Positions 49,701-58,582 of a stretch of 64,000 bases of DNA are shown piece after piece (the stretch's first letter is position 1; each line of letters opens with the position of its first letter). The DNA comes from Microbacterium helvum (GTDB lineage Bacteria > Actinomycetota > Actinomycetes > Actinomycetales > Microbacteriaceae). Under the pieces are notes generated by a model. That model was given only the letters and a program-made list of their open reading frames with translations. It was not told where the DNA came from and did not search any database. The position numbers and the translations under genes were made by a program. The stretch lies in contig NZ_JACXZS010000011.1 in NCBI RefSeq assembly GCF_014779795.1, positions 1-64,000 on the forward strand. Reading direction: 5' to 3'.

Positions 49701-50987
49701 TCATGCGGGTCCTCCGATGGGGATGGCGGCGCGGACGACGAAATCGCCGTCCTCGGCTCCGGTGTCCAGGCGCCCGCCGGCGAGCTGTGCGCGTTCGCGC
49801 ATGCCGATGAGGCCGTGCCCCGGTCGTGCTCCGGGCGCGGGCGGCGCAGCGGGGTTGCGCACCCACAGCTCCACGCGGTCGGGGAGCCATGACAGCCGGA
49901 CGTCGACCGCCCCGCCCGGTATGCCGTGCCGCAGCGCGTTGGTGAGCGCCTCCTGCAGGATGCGGTAGACCGCGAGCTGTACGGCCGCCGGCGGCGAGCC
50001 GGGCGGCGCCGGGTCGACGTCGACGCGCAGCGGGACGCCCGCCGCACGCACCTGGGCGTACACCTCTTCGAGGTCGGCGATGGTCGGCTGGGGCCCGTCG
50101 CCCTGTCGGTGACGCAGCTGGCCGAGCAGCAGCCGCACGTCGGCCAGCGCCGACCGCGCGGTGGTCGAGATCGTCGCGAGCGCCTCGGTGGCGACGGCGG
50201 GGTCCGACGACGCGGCATAGCGGGCGCCATCGGCCTGGGCGATCACGACCGCCAGAGAGTGCGCCACGACGTCGTGCATGTCACGGGCGATCCGCACGCG
50301 CTCCTGCTCCGCCGCAGTCTCGGCCTCGGCGCGCTGCTGCGCCTCGCGGTTCTCGCGGGCGCGCACGGCGGTGCGCACCAGGGCGCCGGTCGTCCACGAC
50401 AGCCCCAGCGCGAACGCGGCGGCGATGAGTGTCATGAGCGCCAGGGGAAGCGTCTGCCACGTCAGCCCGCCGCCCGCGAACGCGGGGCCGGCGAACAGGT
50501 AGACGGTGATCACGAGCGCGCCGATGAGCGTTGATGCGAAGCCGGCCCAGTAGACGACGCGCGTGCCGTAGGCGGCCGTCGCGTACAGCACGCCGAAGAT
50601 CGCGACATCGCTGAAGCTCGGCGGGCGCCCGAGTCCCATCTGCACGAGCGCACCCACCCAGGCCAGCCCGAGCGCGAACGGCGGCGACAGCCGACGCAGC
50701 GCGAGCGCGAACGAGAACAGCGCGGCGATGATGCCGCCGAAGAGCAGCTGGCCGACCGAGGCGAGGTGGTACTCCACCCCGAACGCACCGACCACGAGGA
50801 CCGACTCGATCGGCCACGCGATCAGGAAGAACACGACCGCGATGCCGACGTCGACGACGAGCTGATACGTCTTCAGGCGGCGGAACACCGTCTCACGGTA
50901 CGGGAGGAACGGGTGGCCGGCATCCGTCGCGCGCTGTAATCGCCGGGATGCGGCATCCCTCGCTCGATGTACGCGCCGCGGCGACAC
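49701..50987 (-). CDS. Sensor histidine kinase, DesK/NarX type
   Basis: A protein of up to 428 residues. Five or six membrane helices lie in the first 220 residues with little external loop, so it probably senses within the membrane. The HisKA_3 dimerisation helix has RVRIARDMHDVVAHSLAVV with the phosphorylated His near residue 242. The ATPase domain has LQEALTNALRHG and GHGLIGMRER. The start is uncertain: GTG at 50987 gives the full length, but no clear ribosome site precedes it, and GTG at 50890 is another choice. Partner of the NarL-type regulator. Confidence 0.9.
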   Translation of the reverse strand: MSPRRVHRARDAASRRLQRATDAGHPFLPYRETVFRRLKTYQLVVDVGIAVVFFLIAWPIESVLVVGAFGVEYHLASVGQLLFGGIIAALFSFALALRRLSPPFALGLAWVGALVQMGLGRPPSFSDVAIFGVLYATAAYGTRVVYWAGFASTLIGALVITVYLFAGPAFAGGGLTWQTLPLALMTLIAAAFALGLSWTTGALVRTAVRARENREAQQRAEAETAAEQERVRIARDMHDVVAHSLAVVIAQADGARYAASSDPAVATEALATISTTARSALADVRLLLGQLRHRQGDGPQPTIADLEEVYAQVRAAGVPLRVDVDPAPPGSPPAAVQLAVYRILQEALTNALRHGIPGGAVDVRLSWLPDRVELWVRNPAAPPAPGARPGHGLIGMRERAQLAGGRLDTGAEDGDFVVRAAIPIGGPA

Positions 50988-51116
50988 GCCCCGCGGAAAG
51001 GTCTGCTGAGCCCACCATTGCGCCGCACCCGGTGAGGCTTTACTGTCGCGTCACAGGCCGAAACCGACGGGAAACGTCGAATCGACAGGATCGGGACGCA
51101 GGGGTGCTTCCCGGTC

Positions 51117-51129
51117 GGACCGTCGGTCC
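51117..51129. promoter_or_regulatory. Short dyad GGACCGTCGGTCC upstream of the catabolic cluster
   Basis: A 13-bp perfect dyad 43 bp before the first gene of the pyrimidine/beta-alanine cluster. Possible operator; no regulator gene adjoins. Confidence 0.3.
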
Positions 51130-51172
51130 TTCACCCGGGGGTGAGCACGACTCGCCCGGAACGGAGAGACGA

Positions 51173-52021
51173 ATGACGACGGTACGCGCTGCGATCTCGC
51201 AGACCACCTGGACGGGCGACAAGCAGTCGATGCTCGACAAGCACGAAGGCTTCGCGAGGGATGCCGCAAGCAAGGGCGCCCAGGTGGTGTGCTTCCAGGA
51301 GCTCTTCTACGGCCCGTACTTCGGGATCACTCAGGACAAGAAGTACTACCGCTTCGCGGAACCGGCCGACGGCCCCATCGTGCAGCGCTTCGCCGCGCTC
51401 GCGAAAGAGCTCGGCACTGTCATGGTGCTGCCGATCTACGAGGAGGCCGAGACCGGTGTGTACTACAACACCGCGGTGCTGGTCGACGCCGACGGCACGA
51501 TCCTGGGGAAGTATCGCAAGCACCACCTGCCGCACCTCGACCGGTTCTGGGAGAAGTTCTACTTCCGCCCGGGCAACCTCGGCTACCCCGTCTTCGACAC
51601 CGCCGTCGGGCGCGTCGGCATGTACATCTGCTACGACCGTCACTTCCCCGAGGGATGGCGCGAGCTGGGGCTGAACGACGCGCACATCGTCTTCAACCCG
51701 AACGCCACCAAGCCGGGGCTGTCGAACCGGCTCTGGGAGATCGAGGGCCCCGCCGCGGCGGTCGCCAACGGCTACTTCGTGCTGCAGCCCAACCGCGTCG
51801 GCCGCGAAGACAACGAGTACGGCGACCTCGCCGTCGACTTCTACGGCACGAGCCAGGTCATCGACCCGCGCGGCAATTTCGTCGGCGAGCGCGGCTCGGG
51901 CACTCACGAGGAGCTGCTGGTGCGCGACCTCGACCTCGACATGGTGCGCGAGATGCGCGACGACTGGCAGTTCTACCGCGACCGCCGTCCCGACTCGTAC
52001 ACGAAGATCGCGAAGCCGTGA
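51173..52021 (+). CDS. Nitrilase-superfamily amidohydrolase, probable beta-ureidopropionase
   Basis: A protein of 282 residues. The catalytic triad is visible: Glu in VCFQELFYGPYFG near residue 43, Lys in GKYRKHHLPH near 116, and Cys in MYICYDRHFPEGWRELG near 150. Members of this branch hydrolyse N-carbamoyl compounds. Directly upstream of dihydropyrimidinase (11-bp gap), it most likely converts N-carbamoyl-beta-alanine to beta-alanine, CO2 and ammonia. ATG 51173 has GGAGA seven nt upstream and no conserved sequence lies before it. Confidence 0.88.
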   Translation: MTTVRAAISQTTWTGDKQSMLDKHEGFARDAASKGAQVVCFQELFYGPYFGITQDKKYYRFAEPADGPIVQRFAALAKELGTVMVLPIYEEAETGVYYNTAVLVDADGTILGKYRKHHLPHLDRFWEKFYFRPGNLGYPVFDTAVGRVGMYICYDRHFPEGWRELGLNDAHIVFNPNATKPGLSNRLWEIEGPAAAVANGYFVLQPNRVGREDNEYGDLAVDFYGTSQVIDPRGNFVGERGSGTHEELLVRDLDLDMVREMRDDWQFYRDRRPDSYTKIAKP

Positions 52022-52031
52022 GGGGGCTGAC

Positions 52032-53474
52032 ATGACGACGACACTCATCACCGGCGGCACCGTCGTCTCGGCGACCGGCCGCGGCGAGGCCGACGTGCTC
52101 ATCGACGGCGAGACGATCGCGGCCGTGCTGGCTCCCGGCTCGCAGCTGCTCGGGACCGACATCGCGGCATCCGTCGACACCGTGATCGACGCCACAGGCA
52201 AGTACGTGATCCCGGGCGGCATCGACGCGCACACCCACATGCAGCTGCCGTTCGGCGGCACCGAGGCGTCCGACACGTTCGAGACCGGCACCCGCGCCGC
52301 GGCGTGGGGCGGCACGACGTCGATCATCGACTTCGCGGTGCAGCGCTACGGCGAGCGCGTGCAGGACGGCCTGGCCGCCTGGCACGAGAAGGCCGCGGGC
52401 AACTGCGCCATCGACTACGGGTTCCACCAGATCATCGGCGGCGTCGACGAGGACTCGCTCGCGGCGATGCGCGGGCTCGTCGACGAGGGCATCACGAGCT
52501 TCAAGCTCTTCATGGCCTACCCGGGCGTGTTCTACTCCGACGACGCGCAGGTGCTGAAGGCCATGCAGGTCTCGCACGAGACCGGCCTGCTCACGATGAT
52601 GCACGCCGAGAACGGGCCCGCGATCGACGTGCTGGCGGCGCAGCTGGCCGAGGCGGGAAAGAAGGCGCCGTACTACCACGGCATCGCCCGGTCATGGCAG
52701 ATGGAGGAAGAGGCCACGCATCGCGCCATCATGCTGGCCAACCTCACCGGGGCACCGCTGTACGTGGTGCACGTGTCGGCGAAGCAGGCCGTGGACCAGC
52801 TGGCGTGGGCGCGCGACCAGGGCTGGAACGTGTTCGGTGAGACCTGCCCGCAGTACCTGTATCTGTCGCTGGAGGAGCAGCTCGGCGGGTTCAGCGAGGA
52901 ATGGGGCCAGTTCGAGGGCGCGAAGTGGGTGTGCTCGACGCCGCTCCGGTCGCGACAGGAGGGCCATCAGCACCACATGTGGCAGGCGCTGCGCACCAAC
53001 GACATCCAGATGGTGTCGACCGACCACTGCCCGTTCTGCATGAAGGGCCAGAAGGACCTCGGCATCGACGACTTCCGCGCGATCCCGAACGGCATCGGCT
53101 CGGTCGAGCACCGCATGGACCTCATGTACCAGGGCGTCGTGACGGGCAAGATCACGCTGGAGCGCTGGGTCGAGCTCACCAGCACCACCCCGGCCCGGAT
53201 GTTCGGGCTCTACGGCCGCAAGGGCGTCATCCAGCCCGGCGCCGACGGCGACGTCGTGGTCTACGACCCGAACGGCCACACCTCGATCGGCATCGGCGAG
53301 GGCCGCACGCATCACATGAACATGGACCACTCCGCGTGGGAGGGCTACGAGATCGACGGCCACGTCGACACCGTGATCTCGCGCGGCAAGGTCGTGGTCG
53401 ACGGCGGCCAGTACCTCGGCGCGAAGGGCGACGGCCGCTTCCTCAAGCGCGGCCTGTCGCAGTACCTGGTGTGA
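52032..53474 (+). CDS. hydA: Dihydropyrimidinase
   Basis: A protein of 480 residues of the cyclic amidohydrolase family. Metal ligands are in IDAHTHMQLPFGG near residue 65, the carbamylated Lys in ITSFKLFMAYPG near 160, His in YVVHVSAKQA near 245, and Asp in VSTDHCPFCMKGQ near 330. It opens the ring of 5,6-dihydrouracil or dihydrothymine. Upstream and downstream genes supply the following step and possible earlier ones. Hydantoin is an alternative substrate, but beta-alanine genes in the cluster favour pyrimidines. Confidence 0.93.
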   Translation: MTTTLITGGTVVSATGRGEADVLIDGETIAAVLAPGSQLLGTDIAASVDTVIDATGKYVIPGGIDAHTHMQLPFGGTEASDTFETGTRAAAWGGTTSIIDFAVQRYGERVQDGLAAWHEKAAGNCAIDYGFHQIIGGVDEDSLAAMRGLVDEGITSFKLFMAYPGVFYSDDAQVLKAMQVSHETGLLTMMHAENGPAIDVLAAQLAEAGKKAPYYHGIARSWQMEEEATHRAIMLANLTGAPLYVVHVSAKQAVDQLAWARDQGWNVFGETCPQYLYLSLEEQLGGFSEEWGQFEGAKWVCSTPLRSRQEGHQHHMWQALRTNDIQMVSTDHCPFCMKGQKDLGIDDFRAIPNGIGSVEHRMDLMYQGVVTGKITLERWVELTSTTPARMFGLYGRKGVIQPGADGDVVVYDPNGHTSIGIGEGRTHHMNMDHSAWEGYEIDGHVDTVISRGKVVVDGGQYLGAKGDGRFLKRGLSQYLV

Positions 53475-53484
53475 TCCCGATGCT

Positions 53485-53522
53485 GCGTTTCGTCTCGCTC
53501 GTTCCTCGCTCGCTCAACGACC
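53485..53522 (+). repeat. Half copy of the 58450-58527 repeat
   Basis: GCGTTTCGTCTCGCTCG onwards to CTCAACGACC matches the reverse complement of the right arm of the 58450-58527 element almost base for base. It lies in the 61-bp gap between dihydropyrimidinase and the LLM oxidoreductase. Confidence 0.8.
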
Positions 53523-53535
53523 GGAAGGTGTGAGC

Positions 53536-54555
53536 ATGGACTTCGGCGTCGTCCTGCAGACCAACCCACCCGCGGCGCGCACCGTGCAGCTCGCCACGCT
53601 CGCCGAGGCGCACGGGTTCAGCCACGTGTGGACCTTCGACTCCCATCTGCTGTGGCAGGAGCCGTACGTCATCCACTCGGCGATCCTGGGCGCCACGAAC
53701 CGGGTCGTCGTCGGCCCGTTCGTGACGAACCCGGCGACGCGCGACTGGACGGTCACGGCATCCGTGTTCGCGACCCTCAACGAGATGTACGGCAACCGCA
53801 CGATCTGCGGCATCGGCCGCGGCGACTCGGCCGTGCGGGTCACCAACGGCAAGCCGACCACGATGGCAGAGCTGCGCGAGTCGATCCACGTGATCCGCGA
53901 GCTCGCCAACTCGCGGCCGGTCGACTACCACGGCGCGACGCTGCAGTTCCCGTGGAGCCGCGGGTCGGAGCTCGACGTGTGGGTGGCCGCCTACGGTCCG
54001 ATGGCGCTGAAGCTCACCGGCGAGGTGGCCGACGGCTACATCCTGCAGCTGGCCGACCTCGACATCGCCGCGTGGATGATCAAGACGGTGAAGGATGCCG
54101 CAGCCGCCGCCGGCCGCGACCCCGAGTCGCTCGCGATCTGCGTGGCCGCCCCGATGTACATCGGCGACGACTGGGAGCACATGCGCGACCAGTGCCGCTG
54201 GTTCGGCGGCATGGTCGGCAACCATGTGGCCGACATCGTCGCCAAGTACGGGCACCACGGCGAGGGCGTGCCCGAGTCGCTCACCGACTACATCGAGCGC
54301 CGCAGCGGCTACGACTACAACACGCATGGGCGCGCCGAGAACGACCACGTCGACTTCGTGCCCGACGACATCGTGGACCGGTTCTGCGTCCTGGGAACGG
54401 CATCCGATCACATCGCCAAACTCGAGGCGCTGCGGGAGCTGGGCGTGACCCAGTTCGCCGGGTACCTGCAGCACGACAACAAGGAAGAGACCCTGCGCGT
54501 CTACGGCGAGACCGTGATCCCCGCCCTGCAGACCCACCTGACGGCGAAGGCCTGA
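53536..54555 (+). CDS. LLM-class flavin/F420-dependent oxidoreductase
   Basis: A protein of 339 residues with the luciferase-like (beta/alpha)8 barrel: MDFGVVLQTNPPAARTVQLA, HVWTFDSHLLWQEPYV, TRDWTVTASVFATLNEM, ICGIGRGDSAVR and WVAAYGPMALKLTGEVADGY. The subfamily looks like that of TIGR03842-type proteins, which tend to sit next to dihydropyrimidinase genes (recalled, not searched). ATG 53536 has GGAAGG seven nt upstream. As the one oxidoreductase in a cluster without a recognisable dihydropyrimidine dehydrogenase, it may reduce or oxidise the pyrimidine ring; RutA, a luciferase-fold uracil oxygenase, is a precedent. Confidence 0.88.
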   Translation: MDFGVVLQTNPPAARTVQLATLAEAHGFSHVWTFDSHLLWQEPYVIHSAILGATNRVVVGPFVTNPATRDWTVTASVFATLNEMYGNRTICGIGRGDSAVRVTNGKPTTMAELRESIHVIRELANSRPVDYHGATLQFPWSRGSELDVWVAAYGPMALKLTGEVADGYILQLADLDIAAWMIKTVKDAAAAAGRDPESLAICVAAPMYIGDDWEHMRDQCRWFGGMVGNHVADIVAKYGHHGEGVPESLTDYIERRSGYDYNTHGRAENDHVDFVPDDIVDRFCVLGTASDHIAKLEALRELGVTQFAGYLQHDNKEETLRVYGETVIPALQTHLTAKA

Positions 54556-54576
54556 CCCGGTGACGGCGGCGCGCGC

Positions 54577-55500
54577 ATGAGGGCGGTCGGCTGGTCGGCG
54601 AAGCGGCAGAGCGAGCTGCGCGGCTGGGTCGCGGCGGCCTGGGGCGCGGTAGGCGTGCTGGCCGTGCTCGCGCTGTGGGAGCTGTACAAGTTCCTCGGGC
54701 CGGCCGAGGGCGTCGTGGTCGGCGCCGTGCCGGGCCAGGCGGGGTCGGGCGTCATGATCCTGCCGCGCACGCACGACCGGGCCATGCCGCACGTCTGGGA
54801 CATGGTGTCGCGCCTGTTCGCCCCGACGAGCGGCGGCGACACCCCGCCGCTGTGGGTATCGGTGGCCGGCGCCGCGCTGGTGACGCTCGGGATCGCCGCG
54901 ATCGGGTGGCTCATCGGCGTCGCCGTCGGCGCGGCGCTCGGCCTCGTCATGCAGCGGTGGCAGCTGCTGGAGTGGGGGCTGCTCCCCTGGATCGTCGTCA
55001 GCCAGATCGTGCCCCTCATCGCCTTCGCCCCGGTCGTCAACGCGATCGGCAACCAGATCGACCGCGGAGGCGGGACCTGGCCGCAATGGCTGTCTGTGGC
55101 GGTCATCGCGTCGTACCTCGCCTTCTTCCCGGTGGCGATCGGCATGCTGCGCGGACTCGCTTCGCCCGACCGCATCCATCTCGATCTCATGCGCAGCTAC
55201 GCGGCCGGCTACTGGCCGACCCTGGTGCGGCTGCGGCTGCCCGCCGCGGTGCCGCACCTGCTGCCCGCGCTGCGGCTCGCCGCCGCGAACGCCGTGCTCG
55301 GCGCCGTGGTCGCCGAGGTGTCGATCGGCATGCGGGGCGGCATCGGCCGCATGCTCATCCAACTCGCCGGACAGGCCTCCAGCGACCCCGCGGCGCCGTG
55401 GGGCCCGACCTTCGGCTCGATCGCGCTCGGACTGATCGCCGCCGGCTCGGTCGCCCTCATCGGGCTCGGGCTGGCCAACTACCGCAGAGGAGAGGCATGA
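54577..55500 (+). CDS. ABC importer permease 1
   Basis: A protein of 307 residues with six membrane helices and the binding-protein-dependent permease block near residue 200 (LMRSYAAGYWPTLVRLRLPA), as in SsuC/ThiX-like proteins. An external loop of about 50 residues separates helices 1 and 2. The stop overlaps the ATPase start (ATGA). With permease 2 it probably forms a heterodimer. Confidence 0.9.
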   Translation: MRAVGWSAKRQSELRGWVAAAWGAVGVLAVLALWELYKFLGPAEGVVVGAVPGQAGSGVMILPRTHDRAMPHVWDMVSRLFAPTSGGDTPPLWVSVAGAALVTLGIAAIGWLIGVAVGAALGLVMQRWQLLEWGLLPWIVVSQIVPLIAFAPVVNAIGNQIDRGGGTWPQWLSVAVIASYLAFFPVAIGMLRGLASPDRIHLDLMRSYAAGYWPTLVRLRLPAAVPHLLPALRLAAANAVLGAVVAEVSIGMRGGIGRMLIQLAGQASSDPAAPWGPTFGSIALGLIAAGSVALIGLGLANYRRGEA

Positions 55501-56345
55501 CCTCCGATACCCCGCATCAGGTCGAGCGAGTGGATGCCGTCCTCCCTGCCGCCTCGGACGCCCCGGCGGTGCGCGCCACCGCGGTGAGCAAGGTCTTCGC
55601 GACGAAGACCGGCGACGTGGCCGCACTGTCGGAGGTCGACCTGGAGGTCGCGGCCGGCGAGTTCGTGGCGCTCATCGGGCCGTCCGGCTGCGGCAAGTCG
55701 ACGCTGCTGCGGCTCATCGCCGACCTCGACCAGGCGAGCGCGGGCACGCTGGAGATCTTCGGCAAGCCCGCCAAGAGGGCACGCGCCGATCAGGACTACG
55801 GCATCGCCTTCCAGCAGGCGGGGCTGCTCCCCTGGCGCACGGTGGGCGCCAACATGGCGCTGCCGCTCGAGCTGCACGGCACCGGCAAGGCCGAGCGCGG
55901 CGCGAGGGTGGCGGAGCTCGCCGAGCTGGTCGGCCTCACCGACTTCGTCGACCGCTACCCCGACCAGCTGTCGGGCGGCATGCAGCAGCGCGTCGCGATC
56001 GCTCGTGCGCTGGCGGCCCGGCCGAAGCTGCTGCTCATGGACGAGCCGTTCGGCGCGCTCGACGAGATGACGCGCGAGCGCCTGCAGACCGAGCTCACCC
56101 GCATCGCCGCTGAGACCTCTGCGGCCGTCGTGTTCGTCACGCACTCGATCCCCGAGGCGGTGTTCCTCTCCGACCGCGTCGTCGTCATGAGTCCGCGGCC
56201 CGGTCGCATCACCGACGTGATCGACATCGAACTGGGCGGTGCCCGCTCCGAGGCACTGCGCGAGTCGCCCGAGTTCTTCGACCGCGTCACCGCGGTGCGC
56301 GAAGCCCTGCACGGTGCGCCTGTCACGAGGGCGAGCGAGACATGA
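55497..56345 (+). CDS. ABC importer ATP-binding protein (SsuB/ThiZ-like)
   Basis: A protein of 282 residues: Walker A GPSGCGKSTLLRLIADL near residue 60, signature LSGGMQQRVAIARAL near 158, Walker B LLLMDEPFGALDEMTRERL and H-loop FVTHSIPEAVFL. Nitrate/sulfonate/pyrimidine importer branch. Overlaps both permease genes by four bases. Confidence 0.94.
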   Translation: MTSDTPHQVERVDAVLPAASDAPAVRATAVSKVFATKTGDVAALSEVDLEVAAGEFVALIGPSGCGKSTLLRLIADLDQASAGTLEIFGKPAKRARADQDYGIAFQQAGLLPWRTVGANMALPLELHGTGKAERGARVAELAELVGLTDFVDRYPDQLSGGMQQRVAIARALAARPKLLLMDEPFGALDEMTRERLQTELTRIAAETSAAVVFVTHSIPEAVFLSDRVVVMSPRPGRITDVIDIELGGARSEALRESPEFFDRVTAVREALHGAPVTRASET

Positions 56346-57178
56346 CGGACACGGTCACCGCCGCACTGCCCGGCCCGAGCAGCGCCGGGCGTTCCGCCGA
56401 CGCGGCTTCCGGCGAGCGCCGCCTGCCCGGGTGGCTGCGGTGGGTCGCACCGGTCGTCGTCGGCGCACTCATCGTGATCGTGTGGTGGTTCTGGGTGGAC
56501 GTGCTCGGCACCGCGCCGCGGATGCTGCCGAGTCCTTTCGCGATCCTCGAGGAGTTCGTCAAGCGCTGGCCGATCATCGCGCAGGACATGGCGATCACCG
56601 CCACCAACGCCCTCATCGGCCTCGTGATCGGGTCGCTGCTGGCCATGCTCCTCGCCGGGCTCGCGGCTGCCGCACGTCCGATCGACGGGATGCTGGCACC
56701 GCTCGTGGCCGCCCTCGCCGTGATCCCGATCGTGGCGATCACGCCGATCCTCAACACCATGTTCGGGGCGTCGAGCCAATTCGGACGACAGGCGGTCGCC
56801 ACCATCGCCGCGTTCATCCCCGTGTTCGTCAATGTCCTGCGTGGGCTCCGGCAGACACGCCCCGTCCACCGCGATGTGCTGCGCGCGTCGGCGGCGTCGG
56901 GCTGGCAGACCTTCCGGCTGCTGACGCTGCCGACCGCGCTGCCGTACCTGCTGACGGGTCTGCGCATCGCGAGCTCGCTGGCGGTCATCGCCGCACTCGT
57001 CGCCGAGTACTTCGGCGGCCCGGCCGACGGCATCGGCACCGCGATCGCCACGTACGCCAAGTCCGGCCGCGCCGCGCTCGCCTGGGCGTACGTGCTGGGC
57101 GGCATCCTCATCGGCCTCGTCTTCTACCTCGTGACCTCGCTCCTGGAGCGTCTGGCGACGCGGAGGTCGCCCGCCTGA
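56342..57178 (+). CDS. ABC importer permease 2
   Basis: A protein of 278 residues with six membrane helices and EAA-like block VLRASAASGWQTFRLLTLPT near residue 180. Different from permease 1, so the membrane unit is probably heteromeric. The start overlaps the ATPase stop (ATGA). Confidence 0.9.
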   Translation: MTDTVTAALPGPSSAGRSADAASGERRLPGWLRWVAPVVVGALIVIVWWFWVDVLGTAPRMLPSPFAILEEFVKRWPIIAQDMAITATNALIGLVIGSLLAMLLAGLAAAARPIDGMLAPLVAALAVIPIVAITPILNTMFGASSQFGRQAVATIAAFIPVFVNVLRGLRQTRPVHRDVLRASAASGWQTFRLLTLPTALPYLLTGLRIASSLAVIAALVAEYFGGPADGIGTAIATYAKSGRAALAWAYVLGGILIGLVFYLVTSLLERLATRRSPA

Positions 57179-57247
57179 TCCACCGGCCAGATCGCGGTCG
57201 GCCCGTCGAACCCCACCACAGGAAGCAGCACCAACGAAAGGAACGCC

Positions 57248-58438
57248 ATGTCACAGCAGCATCCGCTCCGCCCAGGCCTCCGTCGAGGTCTGGCGGCAGC
57301 ATCCACGTTCACCGTCGCGGCCCTCGCACTCGCCGCGTGCGCCGGATCGCCCGACACCTCCGACACCGGTGACGGCGACGACTTCGAGCCGCTCACGTCG
57401 ATCAAGCTGCAGCTTCAATGGCTGCCGCAGGCGCAGTTCGCGGGCTATTACGTCGCGCAGGAGAAGGGGTTCTTCAAGGAGGAGGGCTTCGACGACGTCG
57501 AGATCATCCCCTCGGGCGGCGACATCGTGCCGCAGGACGCCCTCGTCGACGGCGACGTCGACTTCGCCATCGCGTGGGTCCCGAAAGTGCTGGGCACGCT
57601 GGAGGCCACCGGCGTCGAGCTCACCGACATCGCGCAGGTGTTCCAGAAGTCGGGCACTCTGCAGGTGTCGTGGAAGGGCGACGGCATCACGTCGGTCGCC
57701 GACTTCGAGGGCAAGCGCATCGGCTCGTGGGGCTTCGGCAACGAGTGGGAGATCTTCGCCGCCATGGCGGCCGAGGGCCTCGACTCCACGACCGTGTCGA
57801 TCACGACGCAGGACTTCTCGATGAACGCGCTGCTCGACCGCGACGTCGACGCTGCGCAGGCGATGACGTACAACGAGTGGGCGCAGATCCTCGAGGTGAA
57901 GAACCCCGACACGGGGCAGCTCTATCAGCCCGAGGACTTCGACGTCGTCTCGTACGAAGACACCGAGGGCGCCATGCTGCAGGACGCCGTGTGGGCCGAC
58001 ACCGAGCGGCTGGGCAACGACCCGGCCTACGCCGACGCGGCCGTCCGCTTCCTCAAGGCCATCACGAAGGGCTGGGTGTACGCGCGCGACAACGCCGAGG
58101 AGTCGGCGTCGATCGTCTACGACATCGCCTCGACAGCCGAGGCCGCCTTCCCGGTCGGACCGGTGCACCAGCAGTGGATGATGAACGAGGTCAACAAGCT
58201 CATCTGGACCGGCGCCGACTTCGGCCTCGTCGATGAGGATGCCTGGAACAAGACCGTCGACGGCGCCCTGTCTGCCAAGAACCAGGACGACCTCGAGCTC
58301 ATCACCGAGAAGCCCGCAGAATCGGCCTACTCGAACGAGTACATCCAGAAGGCGCTCGACGCGCTCAAGGAAGAGGGCGTCGAGGTCAGCGGCGAGTACA
58401 CGCCGATCGACGTCGTCCTGACCGAGGGCGGGCAGTAG
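57248..58438 (+). CDS. ABC importer substrate-binding lipoprotein, NMT1/ThiY-like
   Basis: A protein of 396 residues. Lipobox LALAACAGS (Cys near residue 30), then a periplasmic-binding fold of the NMT1/THI5 type beginning IKLQLQWLPQAQFAGYYVAQ near residue 55, with GIVPQD-like GGDIVPQDALVDGDVDFAIA and WGFGNEWEIF. Relatives bind pyrimidine precursors or riboflavin. With the catabolic genes on either side, a pyrimidine or ureide ligand is inferred. GGAA precedes the ATG. Confidence 0.88.
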   Translation: MSQQHPLRPGLRRGLAAASTFTVAALALAACAGSPDTSDTGDGDDFEPLTSIKLQLQWLPQAQFAGYYVAQEKGFFKEEGFDDVEIIPSGGDIVPQDALVDGDVDFAIAWVPKVLGTLEATGVELTDIAQVFQKSGTLQVSWKGDGITSVADFEGKRIGSWGFGNEWEIFAAMAAEGLDSTTVSITTQDFSMNALLDRDVDAAQAMTYNEWAQILEVKNPDTGQLYQPEDFDVVSYEDTEGAMLQDAVWADTERLGNDPAYADAAVRFLKAITKGWVYARDNAEESASIVYDIASTAEAAFPVGPVHQQWMMNEVNKLIWTGADFGLVDEDAWNKTVDGALSAKNQDDLELITEKPAESAYSNEYIQKALDALKEEGVEVSGEYTPIDVVLTEGGQ

Positions 58439-58449
58439 CAGCTGGGTCC

Positions 58450-58527
58450 GCGTTTCGTCTCGCCCCGCTCGCTCAACGACCAGGTCTCTGCTCGTTGAGC
58501 GAGCGAGGCACGAGCGAGACGAAACGC
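58450..58527. repeat. Inverted repeat after the substrate-binding gene
   Basis: Left arm 58450-58479 and right arm 58492-58527 are complementary except for a 6-bp deletion in the left arm, around a 12-nt loop. It probably ends or attenuates transcription before the aminotransferase gene. Confidence 0.85.
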
Positions 58528-58582
58528 GCCGGCCGCACGAACGACCCTTGACCCGACGACGCAGAACGGGGAACGTTGCGAC

